Shown: in pieces, positions 35,030-46,331 of the stretch
How the letters are laid out: every line of letters starts with the position of its first letter
How positions within the stretch are numbered: the stretch's first letter is position 1
Origin: Cycas panzhihuaensis
Lineage: Eukaryota > Cycadophyta
Reading direction: 5' to 3'
Length of the DNA stretch: 64,000 bases
Assembly: GCA_023213395.1 (NCBI GenBank)
Contig: CM041465.1
Location: forward strand, 118,923,741 to 118,987,740
Notes under the pieces: model-generated
What the model was told of the DNA's origin: nothing
Seen by the model: only the letters and a program-made list of their open reading frames with translations
Databases searched by the model: none
Made by a program: the position numbers and the translations under genes

Positions 35030-35640
35030 TTGGAGCCATATCTCCTTTTACAACCTGCTAAAAGTTGAAAACACAAAAGGCTTGACCCTTTGTTGGAACT
35101 CCAGTATGAGCCCATTTGTGATAATCTAACCAGTAGAGTCTCTAATCTCCATGATTCTTCCTACTGGAGTCTTCAAGTAACCCATCTGTAACTTCTTCAC
35201 TATCAAGTATAAATTTATACTATATTACCTGCCCATCAGAAGCAGTCAAGAATATAACTTGATGACACAGCGCTGCTGCCAAAGCTAAAACATCTCCCTT
35301 ATGATAAGTATGTCCTTGTAATAGCATTCCCTACTGAATATCCCAAAACTGGGTGCTTATGGTACTATCTCCACTGACAAGGGTACCATCTCGTAGAACA
35401 AGAAGACATCAAACACACAGGTCTGACTCAGTACCCAAACCCCCATGACCTGTAGTGATTCTGTATACCTCACAAGATGTAGCAACATCCCAGCCTCTTT
35501 ATGCTGCCATCATTTGATAAGGAAACTAGAAGCTATGCCATCGAAGAGATATCACCACACTCATTGAAGGGACGACAAAACATTGATAACCGATAGCTGG
35601 CAATCCTCGAAGGGCCATATGTAATCAAATCCAGAGAAGA
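35030..35640 (-). pseudogene. Captured fragment of a UTP4/cirhin-like WD40 gene (plant POPCORN type)
   Basis: The minus strand reads, in order: NDGSIKR, a one-base slip, WDVATSCEVYRITTGHGG, LGTESDLCV, a stop at an expected Trp, CLLVLRDGTLVSGDST, QFWDIQ, stop, GMLLQGHTYHKGDVLALAAA, then FLTASDGQVI, stop, YKF. These are WD-repeat blades in the order found in UTP4 (cirhin), a U3 snoRNP/t-UTP protein of small-subunit rRNA processing; the Arabidopsis homologue is POPCORN. The identification is from memory of the family and was not searched. Weaker similarity (CQLSVI, LSSLQ) extends to about 35.64 kb. No intron interrupts the matched part. Antisense to element 2 and next to the SAC fragment. Confidence 0.78.
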
Positions 35641-35880
35641 AAAGACACTACAAATCATTTATTTAAAGATGCACGTAATCGTCGTCGCCTGAAGAAATCT
35701 AAACATGCAAATTGTCTCCTCTCTGTGGCCCCCTCTATAACTTCCCGCATGTAGGTCACGCGTGCTGGCGCGGTGAAGTTGGTAGCAGGGTGCGGGTGAC
35801 ACACCGTGAGGCTGTGTTCAACTCAACGCAGCAGAAAAGGTGATGGCGGTGGTGGCACAGGGCACCAATTCCATTCAAAA
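35641..35880. other. GC-richer edge of the element 2 cargo
   Basis: Contains CACGCGTGCTGGCGCGGTGA and other CpG-rich text unlike the surrounding leader. It could be the 5' end or promoter of the captured UTP4-like gene, or a third captured piece. No reading frame is convincing. Confidence 0.45.
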
Positions 35881-36059
35881 ATCTTACTTTTTATATTTTA
35901 GTTTTATAAAGTTTATAAAAATTGATTTGAATTTCATAATTTTTGAAATCTGGCACTTAAAAGACCCCTAGCCTCTTATATGCTCAGCCCTCAGTCATAT
36001 TCAGTCACCACGTGACCATTAGAGATCATTAAAGGGGCCATCACCTTTATAAACCTTTT

Positions 36060-37376
36060 TTTTCCTTTTATTTATTTTTTTTAATTTTTTATCCTATGTA
36101 GGGTTATTGGCGAAATTTTGCCATAACTCCTCACTGAGTCATCAGTTTCTGAAAAAACTAGTTTCATTACGTCAAAAATTTTCTATAGATTAATTTTGAC
36201 TAATTATATAACCAATTTGGTGCTGATTTGACCCTGTTTTAGTTGATTTAAAGTCAATCAATCCTTTTTTTAGCCTTTTTTAACTTTTTATAAACTCACT
36301 TTCTGAACTGATTATATTTTATTATCAGGAAACTATTTTCTACCTGGATTTATTCTAGAGTGATCTAGGTTCAACAACCTTCATTACCCACCTTTTATTT
36401 TATTTTTTAGAATTCATTTGACCACTATTTTTATCGCCGAAAGTGGCATTTTGGTGGTTTTCAGCATTTTTCTTAACATTTTATTATAAAGGTACTTGTT
36501 GCCATTTCTGATATAACTTCTTTGTTTGGCATCCAAATTTAGTTTTATCAGTTTTTTTGGGAAGATGACTCAATTCTCTTCAATTTGACATAGTTTTTTT
36601 TTTATATGTTTTAACGTATTTTTATAGATTTTTAAATCGCTCAAAGTAGAGGTACTTTATTACTTTAAACCTACCATACTTACACTTTTTTATATATAAT
36701 TTTTCAAAATTTTTCAATTGAAAGTATATTTAGCAATCTTATAAATGATATTTGATTATTTTACAATATTTTCTAAGCATTTTATTTCTATTTTTATATA
36801 ATTTTGAGCCCCTTGCTCCTATTGTGCCTTAAAACGAGGCCTATACCTTTGATTTATCAAAACTTGACCTATAGGAATCCATTTTTAAAATGATCAATTC
36901 TGTTGGATTCATTTTTCATTAATCTTCATATTGATAAAGTTTCACCTTATTCTGATATCGTTTAGTATAACTTTGAAGGTACTAAACTTAAGCATTGGAC
37001 ATACCCCTACATTTGAAAAATTAAAAGGTTAAAAATTTTATTATTTTTTATCATCAAAGTTTATTTTAAATTTGCATACTTAAAGGATCTTTATTACATT
37101 CAAACTTATTTTTATATTTATTTTATTTCAAAATATATCTGAAAAGTATATCAAAGATTGTTTCAAAGGCATACATATACTTAAAGCATTTATTATTATT
37201 ACAAAGATTATTTCCTTATTACACCTATAAAGGTTGCATTCAATTGATTCATTTTTCAAAGGATATTATATTTCTTTTGAAGAGGATATTTGGCATCATA
37301 TAAGACATTATTCATTTATTGAGTATTTTTTTGAATTGATAAAAGCATTCTTTTATATACTAAAAATTTATATAAA
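36060..37376 (+). other. Conserved leader of element 2 before gag
   Basis: Matches the element 1 leader in reverse (GGGTTATTGGCG, ACCAATTTGGTGC). Non-coding, AT-rich. Confidence 0.6.
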
Positions 37377-38117
37377 ATGGCATAATTTCCTATTTTTTAT
37401 GGTCATAACTTTTCCCTATGGCACAAGACTATGTAAGATTATTTTATTGAACATGAGCTTTTGAAATATTTATAATATGAATGTGATATAAGTATTAAAG
37501 AAAATTTTAGAAAGGATAATGAAGGATTAGGTCTATTATTTTGCACTATGACTGATGATATTTTTCAAAGGTTTGTGAATTAACTACTTCTAAATCAGTT
37601 TGGGATATTTTAATTTCCATTTATGGGGGAGATACCCTCCTTGTATTTGATGATATTTTTGTTGAGCATGTGAGACAGGTGACAGAACAGGTGGATTATG
37701 ATGATAAAACCAATGAAGATTTAGATCACATGTAGGACCAACTTACTACACAAGGATTTGATCCTCCATTTGAGGGGGAGAATGAAAATGAATCCTATGA
37801 CATGATAGAGAATGAGTCTAATATGACAAAAAAGGAATCTTATGATATGATAGTTGTTGACAACATAAAGACTATAAAAGACAAAGTTCAAGTTTAAAGC
37901 CTTCTTAATATTCAAGTTGACAAAGTCAAAATTGCATCTATACATACATACTTGAACAAAGCATCATCTACTTACAGTTTCTTTACATCATTCCTTGGTA
38001 AAGAGATATATTTTGTAAAAATGTTGAAGTATGTTAATGAAGATTAGAATTTTAAAGTTTTTTTCAAGTACAAGTTCCATAAGTTCAAGGAAAAGATATA
38101 AGTATTTGTGATGACAT
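37377..38117 (+). pseudogene. Degenerate copia-type gag of element 2
   Basis: Starts ATG GCA TAA where element 1 has M-A-Q, so the third codon is already a stop (CAA to TAA). It continues FPIFYGHNFSLWHKTM, DNEGLGLLFCTMTDDIF and, after further lesions, QLTTQGFDPPFEGENENES. The same protein as in element 1 with different damage, which argues that a gag was functional in the ancestor. Confidence 0.62.
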
Positions 38118-38129
38118 TAAGGGGGATAA
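38118..38129 (+). other. Polypurine tract of element 2
   Basis: TAAGGGGGATAA directly before the LTR at 38130. Confidence 0.85.
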
Positions 38130-38557
38130 TGTTGGAGTTAATCATTATCACTTCACTCCTACCTTTATAAGCAGGATTGTACACCTCATCAACTTTAATT
38201 TAGACATGTGATGCTCAACATATCGAGGTAAGTTAAGGTAAGTTTAACTTTAATTTAAGTTAGTTTCATTTGAGTTAAGTTAACTTTATTTTATTATTAT
38301 TTTAAATTCAGGGGTTGAGGAGTTTCTCTCCTTCCCCAAATTATAAATATTGAGGGGTGTGCAACCCTGGTGCTTTTAGATATTGCCCTCATTTGAGAAA
38401 TTTATATTTCTCACTTTCAACAATGGATTGTAGATTCAAGCTCTCATGTTTATGCTACTATTACAACATTGATGTATTGAATATTTGTATTGATGTATTG
38501 ATCTATTGAAGATTATTCTATGTTCTGCCTTGTTCTCCGTGAATATTATTTCCTACA
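38130..38557 (+). repeat. 3' LTR of element 2
   Basis: TGTTGGAG...TCCTACA, 428 bp, followed by TAAAA. Confidence 0.93.
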
Positions 38558-38562
38558 TAAAA

Positions 38563-39063
38563 TATAATCTAAAATAATTACTTCTAAATTATGATTTTAA
38601 TAGTTTAGATAAAACTAAATTTTAATACCTTTATCAAAAAATATACCTATTTTTATGGAGGTTCACTCATAATATTTCTAGAATTGCAATAGTATATTTT
38701 GACAAAATGTTAATAATTTTTTTACCAAACTTCCAATCAACTTGAGACCATTTCCATTAGAACTTTGACTTTAGAAATCATAGAATTGAAAATAATTAAG
38801 GTTAATTACATACATGTAACTAAAGTTATAGCTATTCAAAGTTAAGGTAACTACTTTGACTTCAAAAGTGGTAATAAAAAGAAGGCTGAAATTAAATGTG
38901 TCACTTCAAAACCTATAGTGTAACCACTCAAAATTTATAGAACAAACCATTTTATCTCAAATTTACCATTGATTTTTAAAAATTTTAGCATTTATACTCT
39001 TGGATATGCTTTCAAACTGTACTTTAAAGTAGGAAAAGGAAAAAACTTTTCCCAAATAACCTT
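38563..39063 (-). other. Interior of element G, 5' part
   Basis: Half a kilobase of AT-rich DNA between element 2 and the G primer site; no coding motif. Confidence 0.5.
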
Positions 39064-39075
39064 GCTCTGATACTA
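39064..39075 (-). other. Primer-binding site of element G
   Basis: GCTCTGATACTA, one base from the exact initiator-Met complement, two bases before TGTAACAAG of the LTR. Confidence 0.85.
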
Positions 39076-39077
39076 TA

Positions 39078-39437
39078 TGTAACAAGCTTGACCTTATTAT
39101 GTCTCTAACATACAAAAATAGAGCAATATAACCAAAATTATATGTAGGTAAATAAAGTGGATGATGAATGTAAAAAGTACCAAAGATAACCAAAGGACAC
39201 TAAAGTAAACCCCAATAGAATTATATTAATCAATATAGTATTATAATGAATAGGGTGTCATATATATAGTAAGATCACCCCATTATTATATTGTCTTATC
39301 TCTAAGCTAACCAATCATATATTTTCCCTATTATTAAATTTTCTTAACCTTAACCTACTTGACCTCCTAATATATTAGCCATCTAACTTATAACCTTCTA
39401 ATCTACTAACCCTCTAACATATAGTGAAGGCTCACCA
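39078..39437 (-). repeat. 5' LTR of element G
   Basis: 360 bp, TGTAACAAGC...CTCACCA. Partner of the LTR split by element D. Confidence 0.8.
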
Positions 39438-39714
39438 TAAGAGGATTTTATAAAGTAAAATTAGATCATATACCTCCAAGATTAGATCAACCTACTTGAA
39501 CACCTTGCATATGAATATTTAAGAATATATTAGATTATGATGTTATAAGACTAAATTATGGTAAAGTTTAAGGGAATTATTGTGATTATAAACTTCTATA
39601 GGTAATAAAATATAATTGAAGGTTATATGCCCCCATGAGATTTGATACAATAACACTTTATGATAAAGTGGATGAAGAAGAAGGAGCTAAACTTAATTAA
39701 GAGGAAGGACTAGT
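39438..39714. other. Unassigned spacer between G and F
   Basis: No feature recognised in about 280 bases. Confidence 0.5.
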
Positions 39715-40064
39715 TGTAAATATTAGAACTAATCTAATATAAACAATAATATCTTATTCTCTTATAAATCAATATGTACATATAGAATATAGAGGAATCA
39801 AATTTATTGAAGCTTGAAGTAATATTTTAATAAAGTTTTAACTCTTATTAATGCTCAACATTTTCAAATGGGAAGGACACAACCATATTTTAGAGGGCTT
39901 GATGTTACTATACTTATAAAGAATTGGACCTCATGTTGATCACTTATGATTAGTGCATTATGAAGCAAAGGGGGATTCATGACCTTCAACAAGGACTAAC
40001 AATATTAAGTTGAATAATTACATAAAGTACATTAGGAATAATAAGATGTTATTATAATTTTACA
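39715..40064 (-). repeat. 3' LTR of copia F
   Basis: 350 bp. Shares with the right copy GTTTTAACTCTTATTAATGC and TCAACATTTTCAAATGGG, and GATGTTATTATAATTTTA-like text at the end. Confidence 0.83.
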
Positions 40065-43000
40065 TCCTCCCTTAATGATAACTTCATTGATATTGACGTC
40101 AAGGTCATGTTAAAACATTTCAAACTTTGGTTTGACAAGACTTTAGTGAGGATGTTTGCAACCTAGTCTTTAGTAAGTTGATATACTGAATCAACTTCTC
40201 TATCTTACACATATTCATAGATGAAGTGATGATGGACCTCAATATGTTTAGTATGTGTATGGAATAAAGAATTCTTAGACATCTTTAATACACTCTAATT
40301 ATTATAGTAGCATTAACAACTATTTTATACTCTACTTTAGTGGAGAAAAGTGCAACATTTGGTTGTTTCTTATAACTCCAAGAAATAGTGGATGCATTTA
40401 TGTTGAAATAGTAACCTAATCTTAAATGGAAAGAATCTTAACAATTGGCCCAGTTTGTATCTATAGATCCTTTTAAAATAAGAGTATTAACTTATTTATA
40501 ATCAAGTCCAAGATGTAAGGTGCTATGAATTTATTTGAGAATACTAATGGTAGCTTTGTAATGTGACATTTTAGGTAGTGACATGTACCTTGAGTAGATT
40601 TCAAATGCACATGAAATGTCCAGGAAAGTATGAGTAAGATTAATCAAGCTCCCCATAAGCTATTTGTAAAGTGTGGGATTAAAAAGTTTATCTTATTCAT
40701 CCATCATTAGCTTTATTCCAGTCTTTGTGGGTATTGATGGAGGTTTACAGTCACTTAATCTAAATCACTATAAGAGCTCATTCATATATTTAGATTGTGA
40801 CAAGAATATATGTCCTAGTTCTTATCATACTTCAATTCTAAGGAACTAATAGAGTAATCCAAGGTCTATCATCTCAAAACTACCTTTTAGTTCTTATTAA
40901 GGACTAGAAATGCCTTCATCATCATTTCTAGTGATTTCCAAGTCATCAACATAAAGAAAAATGATGGTGATCATGTTGTTATAGATCCTAATATATATAT
41001 TAGGATCAAAGGATGAGCAAATTAGTCTATGCTTAATAAGAAGGGAATTAATCTTAGTATACCAAGCACAAGGTGCTTACTTGAGTCCATATAAGGATTT
41101 CTCAAGCTTGTAAACTAAGTGTTCTTTGCTAGGAATAATATAGCCAAGATGTTATATCAAGAAAACTTCTCTAGAAATGTTCACATTAAAGAAAGTACTT
41201 TTAACATCCATCTAATATATAAGGCAACTAAACTAAGATGTTAGTGATATTATTGGATGGAACATTATCATATTAGCTATAGGAGTAAAGATCTCATCAT
41301 AATCAATGCCTTCTTATTATTTAAATCCTTTGGCAATAAGACATACTCTATATCATTTAATGGAGCCATCAACATGATACTTAGTTTTATAAAGCTAATG
41401 ATAATCAGTTGAGTTCTTTCTAGATGGTAATCTGATGAGCTCCCATGTGTCATTTTTAAGGATGGAATGCATCTCCTCATCTATAGTGACATACCACATT
41501 TGGTCTTTAGCTACCTCGTCAAAGGTTGTAGTCTTAGGAGCTTCAAAAACTTGTGCCATTACTACAAAGTTTATGTTATGCCTTAGCTTGGATTCCCTTT
41601 TAGGTGATATTAGAGGTTATGGGGTATTTTTCCTCCCAATATGGTTATATACCTTGTAAGCTTTATATCTAGGTACATAGTCTGTGAGAATATATTTGAG
41701 GCTTTTATCATCAAGCTTCTTCCTATTTTCCTTTGGAATAAATTTATAGACTATACAATTGAATGCTTAAAGGTGTGAATTGGTGGGCTTTTAACCTAAA
41801 TAAGCCTCCTTAGGTGTCATGTCTCTCATGGCTAAAGTTAAGCTCCTATTTGTTGAGTAAGATATAGTGTGAATGGCTTTAACCTAAAATAAATTAGCAA
41901 GATTAGTAGCTTTAACCATTGATTTAGCTTTGTTCAATAATGTTTATTTCATACACTCAGTAACACCATTTTGTTATGGAGTTCATGGAACTAAGAATTA
42001 ACATTTGATACTATGTTCTCTACAAAAATTATTGAACTAATTTCATGTATATTTGTCTCTATTATTAGATCTTAAGATCTTAATTATCATGTAGGACTCA
42101 TTCTTCACTTTAGCTTTGAAGTCCTTGAATTTATTGAATGCCTTAAATTTATTACTTAAAAAGTAGACCAAAACTTTATCAGAATAGTCATTAATGAAGG
42201 TGATGAAGTATAAGCTACCATTAAGTAAATGAATTGACATGGGTCCATAGATATCTAAGTGAACTAAGCCCAATGGTTCTATTGCATGCTAAGCTCTCTT
42301 AGAAAGAAAGGATTCCCTATGTTCTTTATCAACTATACATACTTTACAAAAATATTTATTCTACTTGATCTTAGATAATCCATGTATCATTTGGAGTCTA
42401 AACGTGAGATGGAGACTTTGTATATTTAGTTGGCCAAGGCATTGATGCCATAATTGATCCTTAGTACATTTTTGTAAGTAGTCCTCCTTACTATAAGAGC
42501 AATCACCTTATGTTTCAGTAGGGGGTCTTCTAAAATGATTTACTTTCCCTTATTAAGATGATAAGACCAAACTATGGCACATGAATCCTAAGTCGATTTA
42601 ATGGAGAGAGGGATATTATCAAGTATGTATAGGCCATTATCTTTATGGGCTATAGCAATTATTTGACTAGTTAAGTGGTCTAAAATAATACATATTCCTT
42701 GGCTAAAGAGGACATCAAAATTTTGATTATCGATCTAGCTTATAGAGAGGAGATTTTGTTTCATGCCAATAACATATAGGACATTACTTATATAATGTTT
42801 AACATTAGAATTCTTTAAGACTATGGGAGATCTCCCAATCTTAGACACATCATATGTAAGATTATTACTAAATGTGATCATTTATAACATAACAAGTATG
42901 GTATCCTTCAAAAGATTTTTAGAGCTAGTAATATGATGAGTGGCACCAGAATCTATCAACCAAGAATTATCTTCATGATTGAAGAGAGTATGGCAAAGAA

Positions 43001-44030
43001 CAAGTTCTATGAGTTGGCCTGGGAATTGTCCACATGGTCTCCTTATTGAAAATTTATGTAGTTGCCTTAATTTTAATTTCTAGGTTTATTTCTTTAATGT
43101 TGTTGTCTATTACCTTGTCCATAACCTCTATTTTGTTATCAGTATGATTCTCCTTATTGTCCAGATTGATTTGGCATAAGTTCTAGGTCAAACTATATGT
43201 TCCTATAATCTATGATGACATGCCCAAGTTTAATATAATATAAGTAGGTAATATTCTATCTCTATGGATAATTTCTTAATTGTTATGATTGTTAAGATGG
43301 TTGGTCTAAGTTCATAAAACTAAACTACTAGGCTAGGGTTACTTTTGATTTTGAATTTTCCCACAATTCTTAGTTATGAATGCAAGAGTAGTTTTAAAAG
43401 AGCATGTGGCTTCTTAATAATTTAGGATACCCTCTTCCTTGAACAATAATCCTTCTAAGGTATTGAAATCCATTATAGTAAAGTTATTAGATAGCCAAGA
43501 TATGAAAATATTATAATTAGTGGGAAGGATGTTGATAACACTAGTAATAAGGTCATGATTGGAGGGAGGGGCACTAAGAGTGTTTAGCTAGTTTCTAATG
43601 GACTTCACTTCATTTGTGTGAAATGGGATATAACCAATAAAAGGAATGACATATAGGCATGCTTAATATGATGGAATTAGAGTCATCCTTCCTCTCATAA
43701 AGGGAGCATATAGTGCTCCATGATGTGAAGAGTCAATCATTTTTATATTTTGATTAATATTATCCTTTATGGCTAGGTGAAGGAAGGAAAGGGCTATATT
43801 GTCCTTGGCTCTAAAGGTAATAAGGGTAATAGGGTCTAGATGTATCATGATGTCAAGGTCATTTGGGTCATGAGTAGGAATAGATTTAGGTATATCTCTA
43901 GATATATAATCCCAAAAATCATTCATGATTATAAGGTATTTGACTTGTTCCTTCTAAGACAAAAAATGCCACTTCCTAATAGTTTAATTATATTTAATAT
44001 CAACATTTGTATTGTCATTTTATGAACTAG
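40065..44030 (-). pseudogene. Copia F gag-pol relic
   Basis: Minus-strand pieces in copia order (gag, protease, integrase, RT, RNase H). Gag includes NDFWDYISRDIPKSIPTH near 43.9 kb and a zinc-knuckle relic near 43.22 kb (YYIKLGHVIIDYRN, cysteines turned to tyrosines). The integrase core at 42.27-42.04 kb reads GLVHLDIYGPMSIHLLNG, then YFITFINDYSDKVLVYFL and LRSNNRDKYT. Family D is kept in HLD, while the second acidic position reads N. RT N-terminus near 41.47 kb resembles MHSILKNDTWEL after a frame change. RNase H and the C-terminus run to 40.09 kb. Stops and shifts are frequent. Confidence 0.75.
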
Positions 44031-45955
44031 TTAGCTAATGGGCTGCTAAGTTAGAATTCTAATATTTTAGTGTCTCTAGGAAGCCCTCAGTTATTATTTT
44101 ATCTAGTGGTACTTGCCCACAAATGGTAATTCAGGGACTCAATATATGTTGATATATGAGTAAGTTAAGCTATATATACCTTGTTATATAAGCATAGAAG
44201 GTTACTTGCCATCTTGACATTATTTATCTACCTATGTTAGCTTTATGTCAAGTGATAGCTCTAGAGAAGGACTATAACTAAGGCACTTACCCCCCTAGGT
44301 CTAGCCTAGTCTCTAAACTTTAAGAAAGGATTTAATACCCCAATCTATCACTCAATACACCTTATAATAAGTTGTCCCCTAACCTACTTATCTAGGTTCA
44401 TGCAACTTGCATGTACAAGAGTGATAACTTTAGGGGTCCTGATCATTCCCCTTATAGGATTGGTTGTCTAGCAATTTAGTTTAGGAGTTATCTTTTTTAA
44501 TTTTATGATTTTAAATTCCTTTTAATTATGATTTTATTTAAAGACAAAGGAGTTAGTTTTTAATGATTAAAAAAAATAAGAGACAATGAATAACAAAGGT
44601 AGTAAAGTAAAAATAAGTGTAAGGGTTTATAGTGCTCAAGTTGGAAGATACCACTATTGTTATGTGATAAGGAATCTTCCTCATATAAGAAGAGTTGTTA
44701 TATCCACAAAGCACCACATGTATTAGCTTAAATTTAATTAAGAAATGCTTCTCAATTAATGAAGAAATATAAGTAGTTGACAAAATCTCCATTTAAATAT
44801 ATTGAAGCCCTTAATTAATGATGAATGATTTAAGACATATGAAAATAAATGAGCTAAAAGTATTGGATATAAGGAGCCTAAAAAAGTATCCAAAGACTAC
44901 AAAAAAGTAGCCTAAGTTGTAAAACTTTGAGTCAAGATTTCGATGATTTAAATGTTTCAAAAAATAGATACCTAGTTAAAAAGTTATTATAGAAATAGTA
45001 TAAGGACCTCTTTAAGATTAAAAAAATGAATAGGACTGGCTTTAGCCCTCTTAGTAGTGTAGCCCCTAATTACCTATTGACTATATGTGACCAACCATTA
45101 ATAGAGAAGGGGGCTTTAAATACCTCAAATAAAAATTTAATTAGATTAAATTTATATAAAACTTTATTTTAAAAAAAAAAATTGAGGTTAAAATATTGTA
45201 AATAAGCCTAATCATTAAAGATATGTAGAGGGAAAAGTAGATAGTAATGATTTGATTAGGTTTGATCATGACAAAGCCTATATTCATTATTATTCTCTTA
45301 GTCAACCTCAAGTGAGTTGAGATCAATTAAACATAGCACCTTAAATTATAAAGGGTGGCGAACTGAGGTACAATGATGAGCAATAAGTGGAGGTAGCCTC
45401 AAGACATCGCTCAAATGGAGACAAAACAAGTGTAGGACTTGTAGGGTGAGAGCTATTCCAGGGATGTATGATAGCCCATGGATGTAAGAGTCATCTAATA
45501 ACTACTCACAGGGTTAGCACCATAATAGAGTCCATACAAGAGTCTCGTAGCAGACATGAGACAAGGATAGATTGCTATGTAGGACCTTGTAATGTAGGGA
45601 TGTAGGGTCTATGGTAAGGAAATATAGGGGCAACAACAAGTATCCTTACAAAGATAGGGCAAGGTTAATGATATATGCAGAATCTCCATAGATGCAACAA
45701 AACTATATAAACTAAAGAAATGAAATAAATTGAGTGAACAGACTTTCAAATGAATTAGTTGATTTTAGAATGGAGGGGAAATAGGTTCATCAACTAAGGT
45801 GTATACATAGAATGGAGTAAATCATTTTCTTAAATGGTCTTAAATAGGGTCAAGTGAGATGTAAATGGGGATCCATTTTTACCCAATAAAATGAGCCCAA
45901 ACTCTGCTTCAACATGATTACCCTATAATAGACTAAAAATACATAAGAGAAATAG
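44031..45955 (-). other. Long non-coding leader of copia F
   Basis: About 1.9 kb between the primer site and the first recognisable gag. Two short open frames (44553-44792 and 45141-45326, minus) have no motif. Copia A has a similarly long leader. Confidence 0.5.
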
Positions 45956-45967
45956 GCTCTAATACCA
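45956..45967 (-). other. Primer-binding site of copia F
   Basis: GCTCTAATACCA, one transition from canonical, two bases before the LTR. Confidence 0.85.
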
Positions 45968-45969
45968 AA

Positions 45970-46331
45970 TGTAAATATTAGAATTAATCTAATATGAAAA
46001 ATAAGATCTTATTTTCTTATAAATCAATATCAACATGCATATAAAACATAATATGGAGAAATCAAATTTAATGAAGCTTGTAGTAATATTTTGATAGAGT
46101 TTTAACTCTTATTAATGCTCAACATTTTCAAATGGGGAGGAGCATAGCCATATTTATAGAAGGCCCAATGTCACTCCACTTATAAATAATTAGATCTGAT
46201 GTTGGTCACTTATGATTAGCCTGTTATGATGCAAAGGGAGGTTCATGACCCTCAACTAAGACTAATAACATTAAGTTGAATAATTACATAGCATACCTTA
46301 GGAACAATAAGATGTCATTATAATTTTAACA
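45970..46331 (-). repeat. 5' LTR of copia F
   Basis: 362 bp, TGTAAATATTAGAATTAATC...TTTTAACA. Confidence 0.83.

Larger units (their letters stand above)
32493..38557 (+). mobile_element. Element 2: gag-only LTR retrotransposon carrying host gene fragments
   Basis: 6,065 bp, LTRs of 428 bp each (TGTTGGAG...TTCCTACA), target duplication TAAAA at 32488-32492 and 38558-38562. Order: LTR; primer site 32923-32934; AGATCT-rich leader to about 34.04 kb with a 298-bp tandem duplication; private cargo at about 34.05-35.87 kb; conserved leader 36.06-37.3 kb; gag relic 37377-38117; polypurine tract; LTR. No pol. I count roughly 36 differences between the LTRs (about 8%, mostly transitions), so it is much older than element 1. 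The cargo holds antisense fragments of a UTP4-like and a SAC-phosphatase-like gene. Confidence 0.93.
25336..39437 (-). mobile_element. Element G: nearly non-coding LTR element hosting D and element 2
   Basis: The 3' LTR is split by element D (25336-25408 plus 31127-31409, 356 bp in total). The 5' LTR is 39078-39437 (360 bp). The primer-site complement GCTCTGATACTA is at 39064-39075, giving minus orientation. Removing element 2 leaves an interior of only about 1.6 kb (31410-32492 and 38558-39063) with no gag or pol motif. It is therefore a short non-autonomous element or an internally deleted one. No clean target duplication: TAAGAGG occurs near both ends but not flush with the left LTR. Confidence 0.7.
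39715..46331 (-). mobile_element. Copia element F
   Basis: 6,617 bp. LTRs are 39715-40064 and 45970-46331 (TGTAAATATTAGAA...). The primer-site complement GCTCTAATACCA is at 45956-45967, and the polypurine complement TCCTCCCTTAATG is at 40065 onward. The flanks CTAGT (left) and CTAAC (right) could be a target duplication altered by two transitions. A different lineage from copia A/B. Confidence 0.83.

Noticed and set aside
25326-39444. TAAGAGG at both ends of element G as a target duplication
   Set aside because: Not flush with the left LTR edge (three extra bases) and seven AT-rich bases can match by chance; left as unproven.
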